Shown here one piece after another: positions 1 to 8,565 of a stretch of 64,000 nt of DNA (position 1 is its first letter; each line of letters starts with the position of its first letter). The position numbers and the translations under genes are program-made. Under the pieces are notes generated by a model. The model had not been told where the DNA came from. It did not search any database and saw nothing but the letters and a program-made list of their open reading frames with translations. This DNA is from CALROG01 sp943369755 (lineage in GTDB: Bacteria > Pseudomonadota > Gammaproteobacteria > Burkholderiales > Burkholderiaceae_C): assembly GCA_943369755.1 (NCBI GenBank), contig CALROG020000001.1:1-64000 (forward strand). The letters are read 5' to 3'.

Positions 1-279
1 CGTGAAGAAGAGATGGCGGGTGGGGTGCAGCAGGAACCCGACAGGAGTCGGCTTCAGCCAGGTTTGCACAGCGGCGTGCGACGGCAAGCCGCCGCTGTGA
101 ACAAGCCGTCCTTCGACGATGACAGCCGGTGTCGCCGTCGCACCCAGACGGAGGATTTTTTGCGGGTCCTCGACTTTGAGGATCTCCACATTGACCCCCT
201 GCTCGCGGGCTACCCGCTCGATCATCGATACCGTTGTGCGGCATTTGCTGCACCCGGAGCCAAGAACCTTGATTTCCAT
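1..279 (-). CDS. Thioredoxin-fold protein apparently fused to an ArsA-type ATPase (3' end outside window)
   Basis: The frame is open from ATG at 279 to the window edge (93 codons, no stop). Residues 1-78 resemble the small glutaredoxin-like redox-active disulfide family (MTH895/TM0996 type): start MEIKVLGSGCSKC with a CxxC pair at residues 10 and 13, then a cis-Pro-like TPAV segment. That family normally ends near residue 77-80. Here the frame goes on without a stop into FLLHPTRHLFFT, which is how ArsA ATPases read just before their GKGGVGKT P-loop. I infer a thioredoxin-like/ArsA fusion; the P-loop itself would lie outside the window. The gene starts 12 bp after the APC permease stop, with GAAGAGG as ribosome site, so the two are probably co-transcribed. 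An alternative is an unusually long thioredoxin-like protein with no ATPase. Confidence 0.7.
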   Translation of the reverse strand, partial: MEIKVLGSGCSKCRTTVSMIERVAREQGVNVEILKVEDPQKILRLGATATPAVIVEGRLVHSGGLPSHAAVQTWLKPTPVGFLLHPTRHLFFT

Positions 280-291
280 TCTGGTACCTCT

Positions 292-1638
292 TCATGCAAC
301 TTTTGAGACGGCAACTTTGGGGCGAAGCACTGCATACAGGCCAAGAATCCCCAGCAAAAGGCCGCCTGCCAATGCGGGGGCATGCCAGTCGCTGCTGGAC
401 ACCCGCAGGCCGATCAGCACCACGCAGATGACGGTCCCCGCCGCTGGCACCCACCGGGGAATTTCGAACCGGCCGGCCGGCTCATTTTTGCGCCCCTGGA
501 GGATGAACAAGGCCCCGTTGACGACGGAAAAGACGGCCAGCAGCAGCAGCACGGATGCCGCTGCCAGATTGGCAATGCTGCCAAACAAGCCCAACGGCAA
601 AAGTAGTGCCAGCAGCAATGTGGCCGCGATGTGCGGCGTGCGGGTGCGCAGGTGCACATGGCCAAGCGCACGGGGCAACAGCCCCTGCTGCGCCATGCCA
701 TAGACCAGACGAGAACTTGTGATGTAGTTGACCAGCGCCGTGTTGGATACTGCGAACAGGGTTACTGCTGTATAGACCCAGGGCGAAATGGCCGGCGCTG
801 CGCGTGTCATCACCTCCGTCAGCGGCCCGGGCGCCTGCGCCAGTTCGCGCCAGGGCACGACGGATACGGCCGAGACAGCTACCGCTACATAAATCAACGC
901 GCCGATGACCATTGCCGTGACCAGTGCAATGGGTATGGTGCGTTGCGGGTCGCGGCATTCTTCGGCCACGTTCAGGGTGTCTTCGAAGCCGATGAACGCA
1001 AAGAATGTCAGCACTGCCCCCTGCATGACGAGCAAGACTGTGGTGTCGCCTCCGGGTACGTCCGGGATCTCCAGCAAGTCAACCGATCCCCAATAGGGTA
1101 TGCCTACCGCAATGACCAGAAGCAAGCCAGCGGCCTCGACCAGGGTGAAAGCAACGTTGACCCACATCGATTCCTTGATGCCCCGCAAGACCAGGGCTGC
1201 CATGGCAAGAAGAAACCCTGCGCTGACAGCCCACACTGGAAACGAAGCCGTGCCGAACAACACATTGAGGTTGACAGCGAAAACCTGCGACTGCGTGGCA
1301 ACAGACGCCAGGCCCGAACAAACGACCGCCAGGCCCACGACGAAGCTCAAGAGCGGCATGCCATAGGCTTTGTGCGTGACAAAAGCCGCTCCGCCCGCCC
1401 GTGGATAGCGTGACCCAAGCGATGCATACGACAACGCGGTCAGGAGCGCCGCAACCATGGCAACAAGGAACGAGGCCCACACAGCGTTGCCCACCTTGCC
1501 TGCCGCCTGCCCGATCAACCCATAAATGCCTGCGCCCAGCATGCTGCCAAGCCCGTAAAGCGTCAGCTGAAAGGGCCCAATCGAGCGCAACAGCGCTGCG
1601 TTGTCGCGGGTTCGCTGGATAGTCAAGGATGCCCCCAT
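292..1638 (-). CDS. APC superfamily amino acid/polyamine permease
   Basis: A 448-residue integral membrane protein with about 12 hydrophobic segments. The N-terminal stretch GLGSMLGAGIYGLIGQAAG is the glycine-rich first-helix signature of APC-family transporters, and GFEDTLNVAEE matches the conserved motif after helix 6. Family knowledge predicts proton- or sodium-coupled uptake or exchange of an amino acid or amine at the inner membrane; the substrate cannot be read from sequence. ATG at 1638 leaves a full-length protein. It is the upstream member of a probable two-gene unit with the thioredoxin-like/ArsA-like gene, which hints at a link to metalloid or thiol metabolism, but that is inference from neighbourhood only. 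Confidence 0.85.
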   Translation of the reverse strand: MGASLTIQRTRDNAALLRSIGPFQLTLYGLGSMLGAGIYGLIGQAAGKVGNAVWASFLVAMVAALLTALSYASLGSRYPRAGGAAFVTHKAYGMPLLSFVVGLAVVCSGLASVATQSQVFAVNLNVLFGTASFPVWAVSAGFLLAMAALVLRGIKESMWVNVAFTLVEAAGLLLVIAVGIPYWGSVDLLEIPDVPGGDTTVLLVMQGAVLTFFAFIGFEDTLNVAEECRDPQRTIPIALVTAMVIGALIYVAVAVSAVSVVPWRELAQAPGPLTEVMTRAAPAISPWVYTAVTLFAVSNTALVNYITSSRLVYGMAQQGLLPRALGHVHLRTRTPHIAATLLLALLLPLGLFGSIANLAAASVLLLLAVFSVVNGALFILQGRKNEPAGRFEIPRWVPAAGTVICVVLIGLRVSSSDWHAPALAGGLLLGILGLYAVLRPKVAVSKVA

Positions 1639-1812
1639 GACGAAGTGTCACCCCGGCGCGATTTGTCGTCCGTTCGGTAGCGCACCGGCGCATTGCCGTC
1701 GCGAACACTTAACAGGCTTGCAAAATGCGCTCTGTATCGACAACGCGACAGTATGGTCCGGACCCATTCCCAATGGCCCGCGCCATATTTGCAAACTGGC
1801 GAAAGGGACGAG

Positions 1813-2220
1813 CTAGCCAACCAGCAGCCTGAACGCCCAGTAAACCCCAATCACCATCTGCACCGCAAACGCCATAAAGCGTGCCGTCACTGCCGCTGGT
1901 GAAACCGAGGCCAGGTGGATCAGCGACTGCACCACCCGCGCACCAACCAGCACATACGCCAGCGGGTCCGTCACCGCCGAACGCCCGGCCACAACCGCCA
2001 CCAGCATCAGCCCGCCAAAGATCGGCAGGCCCTCCAGGCAGTTGGCATGGGCCCGCGCCAGCCGCTGCATGAAGGGCGAGAGTTTGGCGTTGTTCGGGTC
2101 GAACCCGTTGGCCGGCACCTCACGCGTCAGCACCAGCTTGGAGCGTATGCTTTCCATCAACACCAGCAAAAACAGCGTCCAGGCAATAAAACTGGTCAGG
2201 GCGATCAGCGTGATGTTCAT
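1813..2220 (-). CDS. MAPEG family membrane protein
   Basis: A 135-residue protein with four hydrophobic helices and the motif RLARAHANCLEGLPIFGGL around residues 53-71, typical of the MAPEG family (membrane-associated proteins in eicosanoid and glutathione metabolism). Bacterial members are small inner-membrane proteins; some act as glutathione transferases or peroxidases, many have no assigned substrate. Starts at ATG 2220 with AGGAGCCCCGACC upstream. It is separated from the downstream permease by about 174 bp with no obvious gene, so it is probably its own transcript. Confidence 0.8.
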   Translation of the reverse strand: MNITLIALTSFIAWTLFLLVLMESIRSKLVLTREVPANGFDPNNAKLSPFMQRLARAHANCLEGLPIFGGLMLVAVVAGRSAVTDPLAYVLVGARVVQSLIHLASVSPAAVTARFMAFAVQMVIGVYWAFRLLVG

Positions 2221-2271
2221 GGTCGGGGCTCCTTGAGGCGGTAGGCGGTGCGTAAGCGCTTGCGCATCACT

Positions 2272-2607
2272 CTACACGGGTAACCAGCGCCGCCAGAACG
2301 ACGGGCTTGAGTCAGTCGCGCCCAACTGCTGCAGTCGCGTCACGATCGCGCCCCGTCCATGCTTGCGCGCGGCAGCCAAGGGTGTGAGCCCATCCAGCTC
2401 AGAACGCAGGTTGGGGTCGGCACCTTGCGCCAGAAGATACTGCGCAATCTCGTCATGCCCGTGGATCAGGCTGGCCACCAGCGGGGTGCACAAAATCTCG
2501 GGGTGCTGATAGTTGGGGTTGACGCCCGCACTGATGTGATAACGCACCAGCGCAAGGTCACCGGCCAAGGTGGCCTGATACATGTCTTTCCAGTCTCCAC
2601 CCGACAT
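2272..2607 (-). CDS. Small ankyrin-repeat protein
   Basis: I start it at ATG 2607 (MSGGDWKDMYQATLAGD), giving 111 residues; the in-frame ATG at 2706 would add a leader without repeat character. About three ankyrin-like units follow, recognisable by A..GDLALVRYHISAGVNPN, LVASLIHGHDEIAQYLLAQGA and TPLAAARKHGRGAIV. No signal peptide is seen, so it is probably cytoplasmic. Ankyrin repeats mediate protein-protein contact; the partner is unknown. It is divergent from ttcA (2723). Confidence 0.7.
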   Translation of the reverse strand: MSGGDWKDMYQATLAGDLALVRYHISAGVNPNYQHPEILCTPLVASLIHGHDEIAQYLLAQGADPNLRSELDGLTPLAAARKHGRGAIVTRLQQLGATDSSPSFWRRWLPV

Positions 2608-2722
2608 GACACGCCTTGTTCGTTGAGTCAGCGGTAAATGTAGCGCACGCCACACCCCGGCCTTCGAGCAACAAAGAGCCTGCGCCAGGCACATCCCAAG
2701 CGCCAATGAGACAATTCACCCC

Positions 2723-3655
2723 ATGAGTGCCGTCTGGATTGACAACGAACCCGCCCCGGCTGAGGCGCTGCCCGCGCCCGGCCTGAAAATCGAGCGCGAA
2801 ACGCACAAGCTTGAGAAACGGCTATGCCGTTTGATGGGCCAGGCCATCGTGGACTTCAACATGATTGAAGAAGGCGACAAGGTCATGGTGTGCCTGAGTG
2901 GTGGCAAGGACAGTTACGCCATGCTGGACATCCTGCTGAAAATGCAGGCGCGCGCGCCCATCAATTTCAGCATCGTTGCGGTCAACCTCGACCAGAAGCA
3001 GCCGGGCTTTCCAGAGCACGTCTTGCCCGAATACCTTACGGCGCTGGGCATCCCGTTCCACATCGAAAACCAGGACACCTACTCCATCGTGATGGACAAG
3101 ATTGCACCAGGCAAGACGATGTGCAGCCTGTGCAGCCGCCTGCGCCGTGGCATTTTGTACCGCGTGGCCGACGAGCTGGGTGCCACCAAGATCGCGCTGG
3201 GCCACCACCGCGACGACGTGCTGCAAACCTTCTTCCTCAACATGTTTTTTGGCGGCAAGCTCAAGGCCATGCCCCCGAAGCTGGTAAGCGACGATGGCAA
3301 GCACATCGTCATTCGCCCGCTGGCCTATGTGGCCGAGAAAGACCTGACACGCTGGGCCGAGCACAGGCAGTTCCCCATCATTCCGTGCACGCTATGCGGC
3401 AGCCAGGAAAACCTGCAACGCAAGCAGGTAGGCGCGATGCTGCGCGAGTGGGACAAAAAGCACCCCGGCCGGGTTGAAAACATGTTCAACGCACTGCAAA
3501 ACGTGGTGCCCTCGCATCTGGCAGACACGGCGCTGCATGACTTCAAGAACATTCGCGCAACCGGCCTGCCGAACGACGACGGCGACAAGGCCTTTGACGC
3601 GCAAGACTTCCCCGCCACGCCCGCGCTGGCGGGCCTGCAGGTGGTGCGCCTTTAG
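2723..3655 (+). CDS. ttcA: tRNA 2-thiocytidine biosynthesis protein TtcA
   Basis: A 310-residue N-type PP-loop ATPase that thiolates cytidine 32 in tRNA. The PP-loop SGGKDS is at residues 59-64. The conserved cysteines that bind the [4Fe-4S] cluster fit CSLC (134 and 137) and the first cysteine of CTLC (222; a second is at 225). GHHRDD at 160-165 is the family motif. Length matches TtcA. Starts at ATG 2723. The lipoprotein gene begins 1 bp after its stop, suggesting coupled expression. Confidence 0.95.
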   Translation: MSAVWIDNEPAPAEALPAPGLKIERETHKLEKRLCRLMGQAIVDFNMIEEGDKVMVCLSGGKDSYAMLDILLKMQARAPINFSIVAVNLDQKQPGFPEHVLPEYLTALGIPFHIENQDTYSIVMDKIAPGKTMCSLCSRLRRGILYRVADELGATKIALGHHRDDVLQTFFLNMFFGGKLKAMPPKLVSDDGKHIVIRPLAYVAEKDLTRWAEHRQFPIIPCTLCGSQENLQRKQVGAMLREWDKKHPGRVENMFNALQNVVPSHLADTALHDFKNIRATGLPNDDGDKAFDAQDFPATPALAGLQVVRL

Positions 3656-3656
3656 C

Positions 3657-4241
3657 ATGAAGGCACGGCTGCTTGCCCTGCTGGCTGCGGCGCTGCTGCT
3701 GAGCGGTTGCGCCAGCACCTTCAGGCTGGACAACGAAGTTCAGGCTTTCTCGACCCTCACCGCAATGCCGGCCAGCCCGGCCTACCGGTTCGAGCGGCTG
3801 CCCTCGCAGCAAAACGACTGGCAGAACAAGGTAGAGGCCTGGGCCGACCCGGCGCTGTTTGGCGCTGGCCTGAAACGCGACGACGCTGCGCCACGCTACA
3901 GCGTGCAGGTGTCCGCCCGGGTGCAGCGGGTGCTGTCGCCCTTTGCTGACCCATGGGACGGCTGGGGCTTTGGCGGCGGTGTGGGCTTGTCCATTGGCAT
4001 CGGGCCGGTGTTCATGTCGCCCTTTGGCCGGATGGAGCTGCCGTATTTCAGGCGCGAGGTGAGCGTCATCCTGCGCGAGCTGCCGGGTAACCAGGTGGCC
4101 TGGGAAAGCCACGCCACGGCCGACGGCCCCTGGAGCGACAACGCGGCCGTGCTGCCCGCCATGTTCAGTGCGGCATTGCAGGGCTTCCCCGCTGCGCTGC
4201 CGGGCCTGCGCAAGGTGCCTGTTGACGTGCCTGCACGCTGA
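3657..4241 (+). CDS. Predicted outer-membrane lipoprotein, DUF4136-like
   Basis: A 194-residue protein starting at ATG 3657, one base after the ttcA stop. It begins with a lipoprotein signal peptide ending LLLSGCAST, with lipidation cysteine at residue 18. The mature part (FRLDNEVQAFST onwards, with the YRFERLPSQQ segment) resembles the DUF4136 lipoproteins of proteobacteria; a glycine-rich stretch near residue 105 is followed by a YFRREVSVILRE strand. Function is unknown. Located in a run ttcA-lipoprotein-phosphatase-DSD1 enzyme on the same strand. Confidence 0.75.
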   Translation: MKARLLALLAAALLLSGCASTFRLDNEVQAFSTLTAMPASPAYRFERLPSQQNDWQNKVEAWADPALFGAGLKRDDAAPRYSVQVSARVQRVLSPFADPWDGWGFGGGVGLSIGIGPVFMSPFGRMELPYFRREVSVILRELPGNQVAWESHATADGPWSDNAAVLPAMFSAALQGFPAALPGLRKVPVDVPAR

Positions 4242-4266
4242 GCGGCCACAAAAACCAATAACGCGC

Positions 4267-4905
4267 GTGGACGCAACCCGAATTATTGCCATTCGCCATG
4301 GCGAAACCGCCTGGAACCTGGACACCCGCATCCAGGGCCACACCGACATTGCGCTCAACAGCACCGGCCTGTGGCAGGCGCAGCGCGTGGCGCAGGCGCT
4401 GGCAGGCGAGCCGGTAGCCGCCATTTACGCCAGCGACCTGCAGCGCGCCGACGCCACGGCCCGCGCCATTGCGGCCACCACGGGTGGCAAAGTGGCGTCG
4501 CACACCGGCCTGCGTGAACGCCACTTTGGCCACTTTGAAGGCAAAACCTTCGCCGAGATAGAGGCCGCCTGGCCCGATCACGCACAGGCCTGGCGCAAGC
4601 GCGTGCCGCAATGGGTGCCCGAGGGCGGTGAGTCCCTGGTCACCCTGCGCGCGCGGGTTGAAGCCACGGCCACCATGCTGGCCCAACGCCACCGGGGCGA
4701 GCAGATCGTGCTGGTAGCCCACGGCGGCGTGCTGGACATGCTCTACCGCCTGGCCACCGGGCAAGACTTGCAGGCCCCGCGCACCTGGCAACTGGGCAAT
4801 GCCGCCATCAACCGCCTGCTATGGACACCGCAGGGGTTTGCACTGGTGGGTTGGTCAGACACCCGGCACCTGGACGAAAATGAGCGCGATGAAACCAGCA
4901 CCTGA
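4267..4905 (+). CDS. Histidine phosphatase family protein (phosphoglycerate mutase-like)
   Basis: About 212 residues from a GTG at 4267 (MDATRIIAIRHGETAWN). The RHGETAWN motif carries the phospho-accepting histidine; LQRADATARAIA, LRERHFGHFEGK and VAHGGVLDML are the remaining catalytic-pocket motifs of the branch-1 histidine phosphatases (GpmB/CobC-like). The in-frame ATG at 4168 lies inside the lipoprotein gene and its extra residues look like out-of-frame readthrough, so the GTG is preferred although no strong ribosome site is seen. Substrate unknown; probably a phosphomonoesterase. Its end overlaps the next start by 26 bp. Confidence 0.82.
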   Translation: MDATRIIAIRHGETAWNLDTRIQGHTDIALNSTGLWQAQRVAQALAGEPVAAIYASDLQRADATARAIAATTGGKVASHTGLRERHFGHFEGKTFAEIEAAWPDHAQAWRKRVPQWVPEGGESLVTLRARVEATATMLAQRHRGEQIVLVAHGGVLDMLYRLATGQDLQAPRTWQLGNAAINRLLWTPQGFALVGWSDTRHLDENERDETST

Positions 4906-6094
4906 CGCCGACAAAAAACCCGTCCCCGAAGCCCTGCGTGAGCTGGTCGGCCAGCCGGTGCAGGCAATCGACACCCCCGCGCTGGTGGTGGACCTGGACG
5001 CGATGCAGCGCAACATCAGCCGCATGGCCGACTTTGCCAAAAAGCACGACATCCGCTGGCGCCCGCACGCCAAGATGCACAAGAGCGCGGCGCTGGCACG
5101 GCTGCAAATGCAGGCCGGCGCGGTGGGCGTGTGCGTACAAAAAACCGCCGAAGCCGAGGCCCTGGTGGCCGGCGGCGTGACAGATGTGTACATCAGCAAC
5201 GAAGTGATTGCGCCGCACAAGCTGGCGAGGGTGGCCGCGCTGGCACACCGGCTGGCGGCGGTCAATGGCCAACTGGCCATTGCAGTGGACTGCATTGAAG
5301 GCGTGACCCGGCTGGCCCAGGCCATGAACGACGCCCGCACCCGCGCCGCCAAGGCCGCGGTGATTGACGTATTTGTAGAAATTGATGTGGGCCAGCGCCG
5401 CTGCGGCGTTCCCCCGGGTGGCGCGGCAGTGCCACTGGCGCTGGAAATCCGCAAGCACCCGGCCCTGCATTTCGCCGGGCTGCAGGCCTACCACGGCCGC
5501 GCCCAGCACCTGCGCAGCGCGCAGGAACGGCGCGACGCGATTGCAGTGGCGGTAGACGACGCCGTGTTCACCCGCAAACTGATCGAGGCCCAGGGCCTGC
5601 CGGTGAACCTGATCACCGGCGCTGGCACCGGCAGCCTGGTACTGGAGGCAGCCAGTGGCGTTTATGGCGAGCTGCAGGCGGGCTCGTTCATGTTCATGGA
5701 CGCCGACTACGCGCTGAATGAGCGCGACCCGGCGCAACCGCAGTTTGAACACGCGCTGTTCGTCAAAACGCAGGTCATCAGCACGAGCGCCACCCAGGTG
5801 GTGTGCGACGCGGGCCACAAGAGCCACGCCATTGACTCCGGCCTGCCACGGGTGCATGCCTTTGATGCCGAGAGCGAGCTGGAGTACTTCAACGGCGGCG
5901 ACGAGCACGGCATTCTGCGCGCGGCCGCCGGCAGCCACCGCACGCCCGCTTTAGGCCGCTATGTGTGGCTGATCCCTGGCCACTGCGACCCCACCGTCAA
6001 CCTGCACGACTTCATGATCGGCGTGACCGGCGGGCTGCGCAGCGGCAAGGTCGAGCGCATCATCAGGGTTGACGCCAGAGGCGCGCTGACCTGA
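4880..6094 (+). CDS. DSD1 family PLP-dependent enzyme (D-threonine aldolase / D-serine dehydratase-like)
   Basis: A 404-residue fold-type III PLP enzyme starting at ATG 4880 (a second ATG at 4889 is possible). The N-terminal alanine-racemase-like barrel shows TPALVVDLDAM and RPHAKMHKS, whose lysine is the expected Schiff-base residue; ITGAGTGS supplies the phosphate-binding glycines. The C-terminal DSD1-type domain ends with IPGHCDPTVNLHD, the His/Cys metal site of this family. Members act as D-threonine aldolases, D-3-hydroxyaspartate aldolases or D-serine dehydratases; sequence alone does not settle which. Confidence 0.85.
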   Translation: MSAMKPAPDADKKPVPEALRELVGQPVQAIDTPALVVDLDAMQRNISRMADFAKKHDIRWRPHAKMHKSAALARLQMQAGAVGVCVQKTAEAEALVAGGVTDVYISNEVIAPHKLARVAALAHRLAAVNGQLAIAVDCIEGVTRLAQAMNDARTRAAKAAVIDVFVEIDVGQRRCGVPPGGAAVPLALEIRKHPALHFAGLQAYHGRAQHLRSAQERRDAIAVAVDDAVFTRKLIEAQGLPVNLITGAGTGSLVLEAASGVYGELQAGSFMFMDADYALNERDPAQPQFEHALFVKTQVISTSATQVVCDAGHKSHAIDSGLPRVHAFDAESELEYFNGGDEHGILRAAAGSHRTPALGRYVWLIPGHCDPTVNLHDFMIGVTGGLRSGKVERIIRVDARGALT

Positions 6095-6113
6095 CTGCGC
6101 TGAAAATGGCGGC

Positions 6114-7850
6114 ATGACGTCCAGCCAGATCATCGTTCTTGCCACCCCGGTTTTCTTCCTGCTGATTGCTGTCGAGTTTGCCTGGGGCTACGCCAGAAAG
6201 CGCAACACCTACCGGCTGAACGACGCCATCACCAGCATCGGCCTGGGCATGTTGAGCCAGATCAGCGCGGTGTTCACCCGGCTGCTGCGGGTGGGCATTT
6301 ACACCGCCATTTATTCGTCTGTCGCGCTGTGGCCCGACAACGCGTTCTGGACCACCTGGTACGGCTGGCTGCTAGCGCTGGTATTCTACGACTTTTGCTA
6401 CTACTGGCTGCACCGCGCCGGCCACGAGATGGCGCTTTTTTGGGCCGCGCATGTGGTGCACCACCACAGCCAGGACTACAACCTCTCCACCGCGTTGCGC
6501 CAGACCAGCAGCGGCGCGCTGTTTGGCTGGGTGTTCTATGTGCCCATGGCGGTGGCCGGCGTGCCGCCATTGGTGTTTGGGGTGGTGGCGCTGGTTGATT
6601 TGCTCTACCAGTTCTGGGTGCACACCGAGCAGGTGGGCAAGCTGGGCTGGTTTGACCGCTGGTTCTGCAGCCCCAGCAATCACCGCGTGCACCACGCCGT
6701 GAACGACCGGTATCTTGACCGCAACTACGGCGGCATCCTCGTCGTGTGGGACAGGTTGTTTGGCAGCTTCAAGGAAGAAGACGAAAAGTGCGTCTACGGC
6801 ACCCGCAAGCCGCTGAACAGCTGGGACCCGTTGTGGGCCAATGCCGAGGTGTACTGGGGCTTGCTTAAAGATTCTTGGCACACCCGCAGTTGGGCCGACA
6901 AGCTGCGCGTGTGGTTCAAGCCGCCGGGCTGGCGGCCCACCGATGTGGCGGCGCGCTTCCCCGGGCCGGCGTTTGAGATCGCCCAGGTACAGACCTTTCA
7001 CCCGCCCATGCGGCGCAGCGTGATGTGGTTTGGCGCGCTGCAGTTTGTGTTGCTGCTGCAAGGCGTGGCGGCCTTTTTGTGGTTTGCCGAGTCGATGCCC
7101 AAAGCCCAAGCCGCTGTCTGGCTGGGCGTGCTGGTGGCCAGCCTGTGGGCCATTGGCGCGGTGATGCAGGGCCGCATCAGCATGACCGAGGCGCTGTTGC
7201 TCGAATCCGCCGCGCTGGCTACCGCTACGGCAGCGCTGGGTTTTGTCGAGCTGCACCGCATATTCAAGCCGCTGAGCATGCTGATTGCTATTGTTTTTGT
7301 AGTGGCTAGTGCAGGCTACATGCGAGCTACCGGCCGTTTTGGCATTTTTCTATTGCTTGCGCTGGGGTTTTCACTGGCCGGCGACGTGTTTCTGATGTTC
7401 CCCGGCTACTTCATCCCCGGGCTGGTGTCGTTCCTGATCGCCCACCTGGCGTACATCGCGTTATTCCGGCAGGGGCAGGCCTGGTTTCCCAGCCGCCGTG
7501 CGCTGGCCATTACCTTGGGCCTGGGTGCGGCCATGTACGCCTTCTTGTGGCAGGGCGGCCTGCCGCCGGCGCTGCGCATACCAGTCGCGGCCTATGTGGT
7601 GGTGATTGCGCTGATGGCGGCGCAGGCGATTGGCCGCGCCACCGTGCTGCACAGCGGCCCCCAGGGGCGCGCAGCCATTGGTGTGGCCGTAGGCGCGGGC
7701 TTCTTCATGCTCAGCGACTCACTGCTGGCCATCAACAAATTTGTGTCGCCGCTGCCAATGGCGCAGGTGTGGGTGCTGAGCACCTACTACGCGGCGCAAA
7801 TTCTGATCGTGCACAACCTCGTGCACAGCGCGCGGGCTGCGCCGCGCTAG
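6114..7850 (+). CDS. Sterol desaturase/fatty acid hydroxylase domain fused to a YhhN (lysoplasmalogenase-like) domain
   Basis: A 578-residue membrane protein. The first half carries the di-iron histidine clusters of the fatty acid hydroxylase superfamily: HRAGHE, HVVHHHS and NHRVHH, followed by DRNYGG, an arrangement shared with alkylglycerol monooxygenase (TMEM195/AGMO-like). From about residue 385 the protein becomes a multi-helix YhhN/TMEM86 domain (FKPLSM, LLALGFSLAGDVFLM, FLIAHLAYIALF, and a LSDSLLA segment), the family of lysoplasmalogenases. Both halves therefore point to ether-lipid chemistry. A copy of the 44-bp dispersed repeat (7286-7329) is read in frame within the YhhN part. Starts at ATG 6114, 19 bp after the preceding stop. 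Confidence 0.85.
   Translation: MTSSQIIVLATPVFFLLIAVEFAWGYARKRNTYRLNDAITSIGLGMLSQISAVFTRLLRVGIYTAIYSSVALWPDNAFWTTWYGWLLALVFYDFCYYWLHRAGHEMALFWAAHVVHHHSQDYNLSTALRQTSSGALFGWVFYVPMAVAGVPPLVFGVVALVDLLYQFWVHTEQVGKLGWFDRWFCSPSNHRVHHAVNDRYLDRNYGGILVVWDRLFGSFKEEDEKCVYGTRKPLNSWDPLWANAEVYWGLLKDSWHTRSWADKLRVWFKPPGWRPTDVAARFPGPAFEIAQVQTFHPPMRRSVMWFGALQFVLLLQGVAAFLWFAESMPKAQAAVWLGVLVASLWAIGAVMQGRISMTEALLLESAALATATAALGFVELHRIFKPLSMLIAIVFVVASAGYMRATGRFGIFLLLALGFSLAGDVFLMFPGYFIPGLVSFLIAHLAYIALFRQGQAWFPSRRALAITLGLGAAMYAFLWQGGLPPALRIPVAAYVVVIALMAAQAIGRATVLHSGPQGRAAIGVAVGAGFFMLSDSLLAINKFVSPLPMAQVWVLSTYYAAQILIVHNLVHSARAAPR
7286..7329 (-). repeat. 44-bp dispersed repeat, copy 1 (in coding sequence)
   Basis: On the minus strand it reads TAGCTCGCATG ... 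AGCCACTACAAAAACAATAGCA. It aligns over 44 bp without gaps to four other copies. It is translated in frame in the YhhN domain of the desaturase fusion protein. Confidence 0.7.
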
Positions 7851-7856
7851 CCGTGG

Positions 7857-8561
<705 letters not shown>

Positions 8562-8565
8562 GGCG

